From positions 489,083 to 535,849 of the forward strand of contig CP136752.1 of NCBI GenBank assembly GCA_033471095.1: 46,767 nt of DNA, read 5' to 3'. Both the position numbers and the translations under genes were made by a program. Positions within the stretch are counted from its first letter, which is position 1. Each line of letters begins with the position of its first letter. This DNA comes from Nitrosopumilaceae archaeon AB1(1). GTDB lineage: Archaea > Thermoproteota > Nitrososphaeria > Nitrososphaerales > Nitrosopumilaceae. Positions 25,496-32,370 of this stretch are shown here, piece after piece. A model generated the notes under the pieces. It ran no database searches. It saw nothing but the letters and a program-made list of their open reading frames with translations, and was not told the DNA's origin.

Positions 25496-25669
25496 ATAAT
25501 TATTTGAAATGAGGAGGGATCCTTCCTGTACCAAATTTGTTGAGATTTTCTACTATGGTGTTCTTGCTATGAATATGTATTTTGAGATATCTAAACATCA
25601 TAATACCTACACTGTTCAAAATTAGATATTTTTATTAGTATTAATAAAATATTAGATATTGATTACAAT

Positions 25670-26225
25670 ATGGTAAAAAACAAGAAAATAGTAGCCCTCC
25701 TATCAGGCGGTCTAGACAGCCAATTGGCAGTCAAAATGATGCAAAAGCAGGGATTTGACGTGTCTGCCGTAGCAATCAAGACACCATTTTGTGACTTTGA
25801 TTGTGGAAGAGGTTGCGGATTCGAAATTAGAGAGCGCTCAGAAGAATTGGGTGTTGATCTCAAAACAGTATACCTAGGAGATGAATATATCAAAATGCTA
25901 AAAAATCCAAAACATAGAAGAGGTGCAGGATATAATCCTTGTATTGATTGTCGTTCCATGATGTTTGATGCAGCAAAGAAACACATGGAAGAGATTGGTG
26001 CAGAGTTTATCATATCCGGAGAAGTACTAGGTCAAAGACCCATGAGCCAACACGGTCCAGCACTTGGAGTAATAGAGAAAGATTCAAATCTAAAGGGCAA
26101 AATAGTCAGACCACTATCTGCATGACTATTACCACCAACAATTCCAGAAAATGACGGGCTAATCAGACGAGAAGACATGGGAACAATCAAAGGACGCTCA
26201 AGAAAGATACAACTTCAAATGGCCA
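25670..26225 (+). pseudogene. broken copy 2 of the PP-loop ATPase gene
   Basis: The copy is open from ATG 25670 to a nonsense change at 26124, where GGA of the intact gene became TGA (LSA-stop). Beyond it the match continues to about 26225 (ATGGCCAAA), then switches without a gap to a segment of the HerA-like ATPase. It retains SGGLDS, the Cys-rich region and NPCIDC, so a 151-residue truncated protein could be made. Very high identity to copy 1 and to the intact gene indicates recent duplication. Confidence 0.85.
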
Positions 26226-26228
26226 AAG

Positions 26229-26473
26229 CACGTGCAGCTTTGATACCTGCAGAGGATAGAACTCTGGTCGTTTTAGCATTAGACGAGTTTCAAAAGATAC
26301 ATGATTTAACACTACTATCTACACTACTTGCTCAGGCTCGATCATACAATTTAGGGCTAATCCTTTCACATCAAAATACATCTCAGATATCTGCAAAATT
26401 ATTAGAGAGTATCACTGGAAATACAGCAACACAAATCTTTGGTAGAGTATCTGGAATTGATGCTGAACGAATA
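26229..26473 (+). pseudogene. 245-bp duplicated piece of the HerA-like ATPase gene
   Basis: Bases 26229-26473 match 8502-8746 with no gaps and only scattered substitutions. They carry the Walker B strand (VVLALDEFQ) and the ILSHQNTSQI region. The segment is fused in frame to the PP-loop copy upstream (QMAKARAALIPAEDRTL) and ends in unrelated sequence with a stop at 26507-26509. It lacks Walker A and so cannot be an active ATPase. Confidence 0.9.
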
Positions 26474-26584
26474 AAGATCATCAAAGGATTACAAAACTTG
26501 ATGATCTAAATCTTTTTGATTGTAAATGAGTTAGATGTAAATTAGGAAGCAAAGTTTAACATAACACATTATTCATCATATTAT

Positions 26585-26863
26585 ATGAGTCGGAGTATAT
26601 CAGATGACGTTAAAAGGCGATTATACATGAAATGTGGGAGACAGTGTGCAATGCCTGATTGTGGACTCGATCTTTTACAAAAAATGACCAAAGATGTTGA
26701 AATTGTTATTTCAGAAAATGCACATATCATAAGTTTTAGCAAAAATGGTCCTCGTGCAGAAGAGGATATCATCAGACTCACAAAAAAATTCAGAAGAGAA
26801 TTTAATTGTAGTTTGTGCAAATTGTCACATAAAAATAGACAAAAATCCGAAATTCTACACTAA
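26585..26863 (+). CDS. ABC-3C system HNH effector, N-terminal part (frameshifted)
   Basis: Reads DDVKRRLYMKCGRQCAMPDC (zinc-binding start of the HNH domain), then ENAHIISFSKNGPRAEED with the catalytic His. This is the signature arrangement of HNH effectors in ABC three-component systems. The frame is lost after a run of seven A at 26782-26788. The continuation (SEENLIVVCANCHIKID) lies one base later in the frame that ends at 27332. With six A the gene would read through as one protein of about 248 residues. Confidence 0.8.
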   Translation: MSRSISDDVKRRLYMKCGRQCAMPDCGLDLLQKMTKDVEIVISENAHIISFSKNGPRAEEDIIRLTKKFRREFNCSLCKLSHKNRQKSEILH

Positions 26864-27332
26864 AGATAAATTACAAAAATTCAAAAAAGACCACGAAGCC
26901 AAAATATACAATAAATTGAGAGACAATGTACAAAATGTAGGATTTACAGAACTAGAAGACATATTAAATTTTCTAGCATCAGATGTGATTACAATTCAAG
27001 ATGATTATACATTGATAAAACCTAAAGAAAAAATCAAAAAAAATAATTTGTCAACACAGACTTCACAATTAATTTTACGTGGAATGATAGGTTCAAATCA
27101 AGTTAATAATTATTTGCAAAAACACCCCAATCCAAAACAAGGAGAACGCATAAGAGAACGTTTTGTACAAGAGTACATGAGACTACGTAATGAAGAAGAA
27201 ATAAAAGACGATGATTTATTTTATTCCTTGTATGATTTTGCTTCATTACATTCTAACGAGAAAGCAAAAACACAAGCAGGGTTATCCGTGTTAGTATATT
27301 TCTTTGAAAAATGTGAGGTGTTTGAAAAATAA
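26745..27332 (+). CDS. ABC-3C system HNH effector, C-terminal part
   Basis: From about 26790 the frame carries the second half of the HNH motif (SEENLIVVCANCHIKIDKNP, KDKLQKFKKDHEAKI). A helical region follows, with a target-sensing or docking C-terminus (GMIGSNQVNNYLQKHP, NEKAKTQAGLSVLVYFFEKC). The first 15 residues from 26745 are an out-of-frame reading of the N-terminal part. It is followed at 27335 by the middle component with a 2-nt spacing. Confidence 0.8.
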   Translation: MVLVQKRISSDSQKNSEENLIVVCANCHIKIDKNPKFYTKDKLQKFKKDHEAKIYNKLRDNVQNVGFTELEDILNFLASDVITIQDDYTLIKPKEKIKKNNLSTQTSQLILRGMIGSNQVNNYLQKHPNPKQGERIRERFVQEYMRLRNEEEIKDDDLFYSLYDFASLHSNEKAKTQAGLSVLVYFFEKCEVFEK

Positions 27333-27334
27333 TA

Positions 27335-27556
27335 TTGCCAAGTAAACATGTAAAATTATCTAATTCAATGTTAAATGTGGGGGCTGTAATATTAGAACAA
27401 ATTGATGAAGCACAAACAATTACAATGCTTTGGAATGATTCAAAAATTAAATCTGAAATAATATACTTTGAGAAATTTACTTTAGGGTTAGATTTTTTGT
27501 TTATGTTAGGTCTAATAGATTATGAAAAAGGAATTATTAGGAAAATACAGATTTGA
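27335..27556 (+). CDS. ABC-3C system middle component
   Basis: A 73-residue protein (LSNSMLNVGAVILEQIDEAQ, FTLGLDFLFMLGLIDYEKG) between the HNH and ATPase genes. In size, position and pattern it matches the small winged-helix-like middle components of ABC-3C systems. It starts with TTG at 27335, and its stop overlaps the TTG start of the ATPase gene (TTGA), which implies translational coupling. It is the only undamaged gene of the three. Confidence 0.75.
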   Translation: MPSKHVKLSNSMLNVGAVILEQIDEAQTITMLWNDSKIKSEIIYFEKFTLGLDFLFMLGLIDYEKGIIRKIQI

Positions 27557-28749
27557 TTCATTCGATTGATTCTGATCATAAGAAATTTAAAAAAATTAAT
27601 TTTTCTAAAGGATTTAATGTAGTTTTAGCAGAAAGAACTAGGGAATCATCACAGAAAGATTCGAGGAATGGGCTTGGGAAAAGTACCATGATAAACATTA
27701 TTCATTTTTGTTTAGGAGGAGATCCTAAAGATGCACTAAATGATTCAAAGTTGGAAGATTCTACATTCACAATTGAACTTGATTTAGATGAGAAAAGATA
27801 CAAGGTCAGTAGAAGTCCAGGAAATAAGGGTCAGATTTTCATAGATGGGGATTATTCCAGTTGGTCAATAAAACCTAAAACAGATACCGAAACGGGTAAA
27901 AAATATCTCAACAAGAATTCTTGGCGAAATATTTTAGGTAAACTTATGTTTGATTTACCAATAGGTTTACAATCATTTAATCCATCATTTGGAAGCATGA
28001 TTTCATATTTTATAAGAAAACATGAAGGATTTCTTGATGCATTCAAACAGTCATCAGCTCAACTAACATGGGATATTCAGACTAATAATGCATATTTGTT
28101 AGATTTAGGATGGATATTTGCAACAGAATTACAAATTTTGAGAAAAAAGAAAAATGATCTAGATGCATTTAAGCGAGAAATAAACACAGGAAACTTTAAA
28201 GGATTTATGGGAAATACTGGTGAATTAGAAGCAGAAAGAGTCAGATTACAAATACATGCAGATAAAGAAAAAGAAAAATTAAATAAATTTCAAGTAAATG
28301 ATCAATATGAACAAATTGAGAAGGAAGCTAACGACATCACAGACACAATTCACAATAAAACCAATCAAAGTGTAATGGATAAATTATTGTTAAATAGATA
28401 CAACGTTAGTTTAGAACAAGAAAAAGTAGCAGATATTCAACAAATATCTGAAGTTTATCAAGAAGCTGGAATGTATTTTTCAGAAAGAATAACAAAAACA
28501 TTAGAGGAAGTTAATGAATTTCATAATAAGATTATAGAAAATAGAAAAGAATTTTTGAATTCAGAAATTACACAATTAAAAAGTGAAATTATTTCCAGAA
28601 CACAAATAATAGAACAATTAGATAAAAAAAGATTAAATTTAATGCAAATACTTAACACACAAGGTGCATTAAAGGAATACACAGAAGTTCAAAAGAATCA
28701 TAGTAATTCTCAATCTGAGTTAAATGATATCAAAGCTGAAATTAGATAA
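27553..28749 (+). CDS. ABC-3C system SMC-like ATPase, N-terminal part (frameshifted)
   Basis: An ABC/SMC-type ATPase head: GFNVVLAERTRES, then Walker A SRNGLGKST (residues 37-45) and IIHFCLGG, followed by long coiled coils (EKEKLNKFQVNDQYEQIEKE, ITQLKSEIISRTQIIEQLDK). It lacks the Walker B/signature half, which sits in another frame at 28724-29284. The two frames differ by one base and overlap by 26 nt near 28724-28749. It belongs to the DUF2326-type family described in ABC-3C conflict systems. Confidence 0.85.
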   Translation: MIHSIDSDHKKFKKINFSKGFNVVLAERTRESSQKDSRNGLGKSTMINIIHFCLGGDPKDALNDSKLEDSTFTIELDLDEKRYKVSRSPGNKGQIFIDGDYSSWSIKPKTDTETGKKYLNKNSWRNILGKLMFDLPIGLQSFNPSFGSMISYFIRKHEGFLDAFKQSSAQLTWDIQTNNAYLLDLGWIFATELQILRKKKNDLDAFKREINTGNFKGFMGNTGELEAERVRLQIHADKEKEKLNKFQVNDQYEQIEKEANDITDTIHNKTNQSVMDKLLLNRYNVSLEQEKVADIQQISEVYQEAGMYFSERITKTLEEVNEFHNKIIENRKEFLNSEITQLKSEIISRTQIIEQLDKKRLNLMQILNTQGALKEYTEVQKNHSNSQSELNDIKAEIR

Positions 28750-29284
28750 TTTAAAAAATATTGCAGATAGAGATAATCAGATAAAAATGGATAAGCAGAA
28801 ACTCTATAAAAATGCTTTAATCGACATGAAAGAACGAACTGATCAGAAAAATATGGCAATCAGGGCATTTGGTGAATTCTCTAGTTCTCTCTATAGTGAA
28901 TTTGGAACTTTTCTAATAAATTTAAATGAAGACGGGTTTAAGTTTGATATCAACATTCAACGTTCATCAAGTCAGGGTATTGGAAATATGAAGGTATTTT
29001 GTTATGATCTTACACTTACAAAAATTTGGTCTATGAGAAAACAATCTCCTAAATTTTTGATTCACGATAGTATGATTTTTGATGGAGTGGATGAACGACA
29101 AAGAGCAGGAGCCCTACAACTTGCAAAAAAAACATCAGAAATGTATAGTTTTCAGTATATTTGTACATTAAATTCAGATATGATTCCTCATAGAGATTTG
29201 AAAGATCTGGATTTAGAAAGACACATTGTAAGAAAATTAACAGATTCAACTGAAGATGGTGGAATCTTAGGCATTAGACTATAA
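28724..29284 (+). CDS. ABC-3C system SMC-like ATPase, C-terminal DUF2326-type part
   Basis: The continuation of the coiled coil (LKLDNLKNIADRDNQIKMDK) followed by the C-terminal ATPase lobe: GIGNMKVFCYDLTLTKIW (signature-like region), SPKFLIHDSMIFDGVDERQ (Walker B region, D-loop) and the strand QYICTLNSDMIP. The sequence ends naturally (DGGILGIRL). The ATG at 28724 lies within the upstream frame and is unlikely to be the ancestral start. Confidence 0.85.
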   Translation: MISKLKLDNLKNIADRDNQIKMDKQKLYKNALIDMKERTDQKNMAIRAFGEFSSSLYSEFGTFLINLNEDGFKFDINIQRSSSQGIGNMKVFCYDLTLTKIWSMRKQSPKFLIHDSMIFDGVDERQRAGALQLAKKTSEMYSFQYICTLNSDMIPHRDLKDLDLERHIVRKLTDSTEDGGILGIRL

Positions 29285-29599
29285 ACAATGACAAAATCTA
29301 GTTTTTGTTTGATTTACTCATATAAAAATAACTCGAAAGAAAAACTAAACAGTTTGTTAGAATTAGTATTTTTTAACTTATTAACACATGAGAGATAATT
29401 TAGAATAGATTTTCAAACAAAGCTAGAGTTAAACCAAGCTATTATCAAACATGTTTTTATACATAAGAAAAACAAAGTTATACATCTTTTTAAAATTGTT
29501 TTTACACTGATTTTAACTCGTTAATCTGAAATGTGATTGATTCTTTTTGTTTCTGTAAATCTGTTAGCTTGACGAGGCCCATTCACATACTAATTGGTG
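29285..29599. other. AT-rich spacer without recognised gene
   Basis: About 315 bp following the ABC-3C operon. I see no reading frame, repeat or RNA gene that I can support. The right end abuts the IS remnant. Confidence 0.5.
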
Positions 29600-29747
29600 T
29601 GACCCCTCTAGAATGAGACCACTTACATGTATAATCTTATCATAGATCATGGAGAAAGAAAGAACATAAAAAAGAATTTCGCTTCAAGACAAGACACGAA
29701 TAGTCCTTGAATTTCTCAACACTAACATCAATGTTGTGGAACTATTA
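29600..29747 (+). mobile_element. IS3-like insertion sequence, 5' remnant with terminal repeat
   Basis: The left terminal repeat at 29600-29625 (GACCCCTCTAGAATGAGACC) matches the end at 9934-9960 in inverted orientation. Next come an ATG region and transposase start codons reading RIVLEFLNTNINVVELL after at least one frame break. The fragment stops at about 29747, where it is fused to a cysteine desulfurase fragment on the opposite strand. Confidence 0.7.
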
Positions 29748-29919
29748 AATCAGATACTTGTTCTCTAGCTTTATTGATCACTATTTTGGCTTGTTGTCTG
29801 AATGTATGAGTATTAGAAGGATTACCAAATGTATGATGAAATATTTGCAGCATACTTTCAAAAACGCATTGATTTATCGAAGTTGTAGAATTATAATCTA
29901 GATAAATAGATTCTTGCAT
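29728..29919 (-). pseudogene. cysteine desulfurase, N-terminal fragment
   Basis: From ATG 29919 the 63-residue frame reads SIYLDYNSTTSINQCVFESM, HHTFGNPSNTHTFRQQAK, NKAREQVSDLI, the start of a NifS/IscS-type PLP enzyme. It stops after about 57 residues, where IS-derived sequence (VPQH, stop) takes over. The catalytic Lys and Cys regions are missing, so it is non-functional. The family supplies sulfur to tRNA-thiolation enzymes and to DNA phosphorothioation (DndA); which one this came from cannot be told. Confidence 0.8.
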
Positions 29920-30009
29920 ATTTATAATATACCAGATTGTGTATTATATTTAATTTGATATTAGATTCTGTTGAGATAAATTTAAATATTTAATAGTTAT
30001 ATCAAATGT

Positions 30010-30093
30010 ATGTCTAAAATAGAATCCAAAGGAAAAGGTGGAAAGCCTAGTAAAACAGATAAACCATCAGGAAAACGTAGGGATAATAACTAA
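30010..30093 (+). CDS. putative 27-residue Lys/Gly-rich small protein
   Basis: ATG at 30010 opens a short frame (MSKIESKGKGGKPSKTDKPS, then GKRRDNN). It is very basic and low in complexity, and is preceded by an AT-rich TATA-like stretch (TTTAAATATTTAATAG) about 20-30 nt upstream. The composition is unlike random AT-rich sequence, which supports a real gene, but it is too short for family assignment. Confidence 0.4.
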   Translation: MSKIESKGKGGKPSKTDKPSGKRRDNN

Positions 30094-30200
30094 ATAGATC
30101 ACCATCTAAAAATATTTAGGTTTTTTTATAATGTTAACTGTGTAGTAAATAAATACATTTCATATCACAATAAAGAAATATTCTAATATGTAATTCTATT

Positions 30201-30423
30201 TCAATCACTGGGATCTATTTTGTCAAATGGAAAATTAAGCTTGTAAATAATTTTGTTATCTCCAGGTAGAGCAATCTCATTACATAATTTATCTTTTCCA
30301 CCATAATATCTATAGATGGTCTATTCTGCATTATTTCTGTCGTTGTCATTACTAATTTCTGCGGGAAAAACTTTAGTAGATTTATTTCTTCACGAAAAGA
30401 TGGTTGTAGACAGATATTATAGT
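30201..30423 (-). pseudogene. decayed protein-coding remnant
   Basis: On the minus strand one frame reads YNICLQPSFREEINLLKFF. After a one-base shift it reads AEISNDNDRNNAE, an in-frame TAG, then YRYYGGKDKLCNEIALPG and NKIIYKLNFPFDKIDPSD to a TGA at 30201. The protein-like composition in an otherwise AT-rich gap suggests an eroded gene of unknown family. Confidence 0.4.
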
Positions 30424-30632
30424 AAATTTATTAAAAAAAAATAATATTAAAAATGAGATTTTTAATTTAAAACATCTAAATTCTTTTCTAATTGCTCCAC
30501 GATACGAATTGAGTGAATCAATCAATACATAATTTGGATGATTTAACACTATTTTACCACTGACAGCCAGAGTAATGTAGAATAATCCACTAAAAGCACA
30601 TTAATAAGATTGTTGGATATAGTGTATATAAA

Positions 30633-31001
30633 ATGACAAGAAATGAAATACGAGATAAAGGAGTAAATTATATTATATCATTACTATCGTCTAAAGGTCA
30701 CATAGTAAAAAAACAAAGAAATGGAAGAGATGAATATTTGTATATAGAAAAACCCAAAAAATTCATTATTAAAATTAAAACTCTTTCTCAAACCTCACCA
30801 GTTCCATTTGGTCAAAGAGATCCTAAATCAATAAACGCAGATTTTTTAATTATTTGTAGAATTGTAGGATCAGATAGTCCAGAGAGCTTTATAGCAAATA
30901 TTGAAAAAGTGATTAGAGTAACTAAGAAAATTAAGGAAAATTATTGGCTCCAACGTAGAGATTATGAGGAATTCGAACAGAATTTAGATCTTTTAAATTA
31001 G
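30633..31001 (+). CDS. hypothetical protein, possibly nuclease-fold
   Basis: A 122-residue soluble protein starting at ATG 30633. An initial helix (GVNYIISLLSSKGHIVKKQR) is followed by strands (DEYLYIEKPKKFIIKIKTLS, NADFLIICRIV), an order reminiscent of small restriction-like folds with an I-K-I-K strand. A clear D...ExK triad is absent. It is intact and followed 62 nt later by the PP-loop gene. No specific function is assigned. Confidence 0.55.
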   Translation: MTRNEIRDKGVNYIISLLSSKGHIVKKQRNGRDEYLYIEKPKKFIIKIKTLSQTSPVPFGQRDPKSINADFLIICRIVGSDSPESFIANIEKVIRVTKKIKENYWLQRRDYEEFEQNLDLLN

Positions 31002-31063
31002 AAACGAATACTAGATATTTAATAATTATACTATTTTATAATGTAGCTCATTTAAGATAATAT

Positions 31064-32050
31064 ATGTCTAAAAAGAAAATAGTAGCCCTCCTATCCGGCG
31101 GTCTTGACAGCCAGCTAGCAGTCAGAATGATGCAAAAGCAGGGATTTGACGTGTCTGCCGTAGCAATCAAGACACCATTTTGTGACTTTGATTGCGGAAG
31201 AGGTTGTGGATTTGAAATTAGAGAAAGGTCTGAAGAGCTAGGAGTAGATCTCAAAACAGTATACTTGGGAGATGAATATATCAAAATGCTAAAAAATCCA
31301 AAACATAGAAGAGGTGCAGGATATAATCCTTGTATTGATTGTCGTTCCATGATGTTTGATGCAGCAAAGAAACACATGGAAGAGATTGGTGCAGAGTTTA
31401 TTATATCTGGAGAAGTATTAGGTCAAAGACCCATGAGCCAACACGGTCAAGCGCTTGGAGTGATAGAGAAAGATTCAGATCTAAAGGGCAAAATAGTCAG
31501 ACCACTATCTGCAGGACTATTACCACCAACAATTCCAGAAAATGACGGACTAATCAGACGAGAAGACATGGGAACAATCAGAGGACGCTCAAGAAAGATA
31601 CAACTTCAAATGGCCAAAGAGTTTAACATCAAAAACCCACCAAATGCAGGAGGCGGATGTCTCCTAACAAATCCATCATTTGGAAGAAAGACTAAAGATC
31701 TATTCGAGCACACAGATATGCCAACAATTAATGAGATAGACCTACTAAAGGTTGGAAGACATTTCAGATTTGACAAAATCACGAAATTAATAGTAGGCAG
31801 AGACCACCAGGAAAATCAGACCATATCGGCCCTTGCACTACCTGAGGATATCATACTAGAGACTGAAACATACATGGGTCCGACCTCACTGCTCAGAGGC
31901 AATAAGGAACACCTAGAGAAAGCAGCGAGAATCACCCTACGATACTCTGATGCACCAAAATCAGGAATTCATACGGTACGTACAGGCACGACTCAGGCAC
32001 AAGTCAGTCGTGCAGAACCGGACGATATGGAGTCATTCCGGATTCTATAG
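31064..32050 (+). CDS. PP-loop ATPase, ThiI/MnmA-like, probable tRNA thiolation enzyme (intact copy)
   Basis: A 328-residue adenine nucleotide alpha-hydrolase. The PP-loop is SGGLDS (residues 11-16). Cysteines C40, C44, C48, C90 and C93 may bind metal or an Fe-S cluster and carry sulfur. The C-terminal half (NPPNAGGGCLLTNPSFGRK, then FRFDKITKLIVGRDHQEN) resembles the NFACT-R-like RNA-binding domain seen in ThiI-like proteins. The likely role is sulfur insertion into tRNA, with the exact modification unknown. This is the only complete copy of three in the window (others at 13977 and 25670). The 5' flank differs from those of the two broken copies. Confidence 0.8.
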   Translation: MSKKKIVALLSGGLDSQLAVRMMQKQGFDVSAVAIKTPFCDFDCGRGCGFEIRERSEELGVDLKTVYLGDEYIKMLKNPKHRRGAGYNPCIDCRSMMFDAAKKHMEEIGAEFIISGEVLGQRPMSQHGQALGVIEKDSDLKGKIVRPLSAGLLPPTIPENDGLIRREDMGTIRGRSRKIQLQMAKEFNIKNPPNAGGGCLLTNPSFGRKTKDLFEHTDMPTINEIDLLKVGRHFRFDKITKLIVGRDHQENQTISALALPEDIILETETYMGPTSLLRGNKEHLEKAARITLRYSDAPKSGIHTVRTGTTQAQVSRAEPDDMESFRIL

Positions 32051-32060
32051 GTTCAGAAAT

Positions 32061-32070
32061 TATTTAAACT
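32061..32070 (+). promoter_or_regulatory. TATA-like box before sepF
   Basis: TATTTAAACT lies 22-31 nt upstream of the sepF ATG, the spacing of an archaeal TATA box driving a leaderless or nearly leaderless transcript. Confidence 0.45.
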
Positions 32071-32091
32071 ACTTCTGCAAAGTTCGTTCCT

Positions 32092-32370
32092 ATGCAAAAG
32101 CAAGAAAACGAGACATACCTCAAAGCGTTCACCATCAAGGATCCTAGCGATCTAGATGCGATAAAAGCTGACATCAAAAAAGGCATGATTCTCATCCTAA
32201 AGGTAACACCTCTAGCGCAAAAAGACGTAGCCAAACTACGAAACATGGTAGAAGAGATTCACCAGATTGCAAAGAGAGAAAATGCAGACATTGCCCGATT
32301 AGGTGAAGAGAGAATCATCGTAACTCCAAATGGAATAAAAATTTGGAAGCCAGAGTATGATCTAAAATAA
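32092..32370 (+). CDS. sepF: archaeal SepF-like protein (DUF552)
   Basis: A 92-residue protein matching the SepF core (YLKAFTIKDPSDLDAIKADI, ILILKVTPLAQKD, ADIARLGEERIIVTPNGIKI). In archaea SepF anchors FtsZ to the membrane and has been shown to be a division factor. In thaumarchaea, which divide mainly by Cdv proteins, its role is less clear. No N-terminal amphipathic membrane helix is obvious in this short form. The gene overlaps the convergent aCPSF1 gene by 9 nt at the stop. Confidence 0.85.
   Translation: MQKQENETYLKAFTIKDPSDLDAIKADIKKGMILILKVTPLAQKDVAKLRNMVEEIHQIAKRENADIARLGEERIIVTPNGIKIWKPEYDLK

Noticed and set aside
26782-26788. Classical -1 programmed ribosomal frameshift at A7
   Set aside because: The continuation lies in the +1 frame, and -1 slippage leads to an early stop. 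A base-insertion or phase-variation model fits better.
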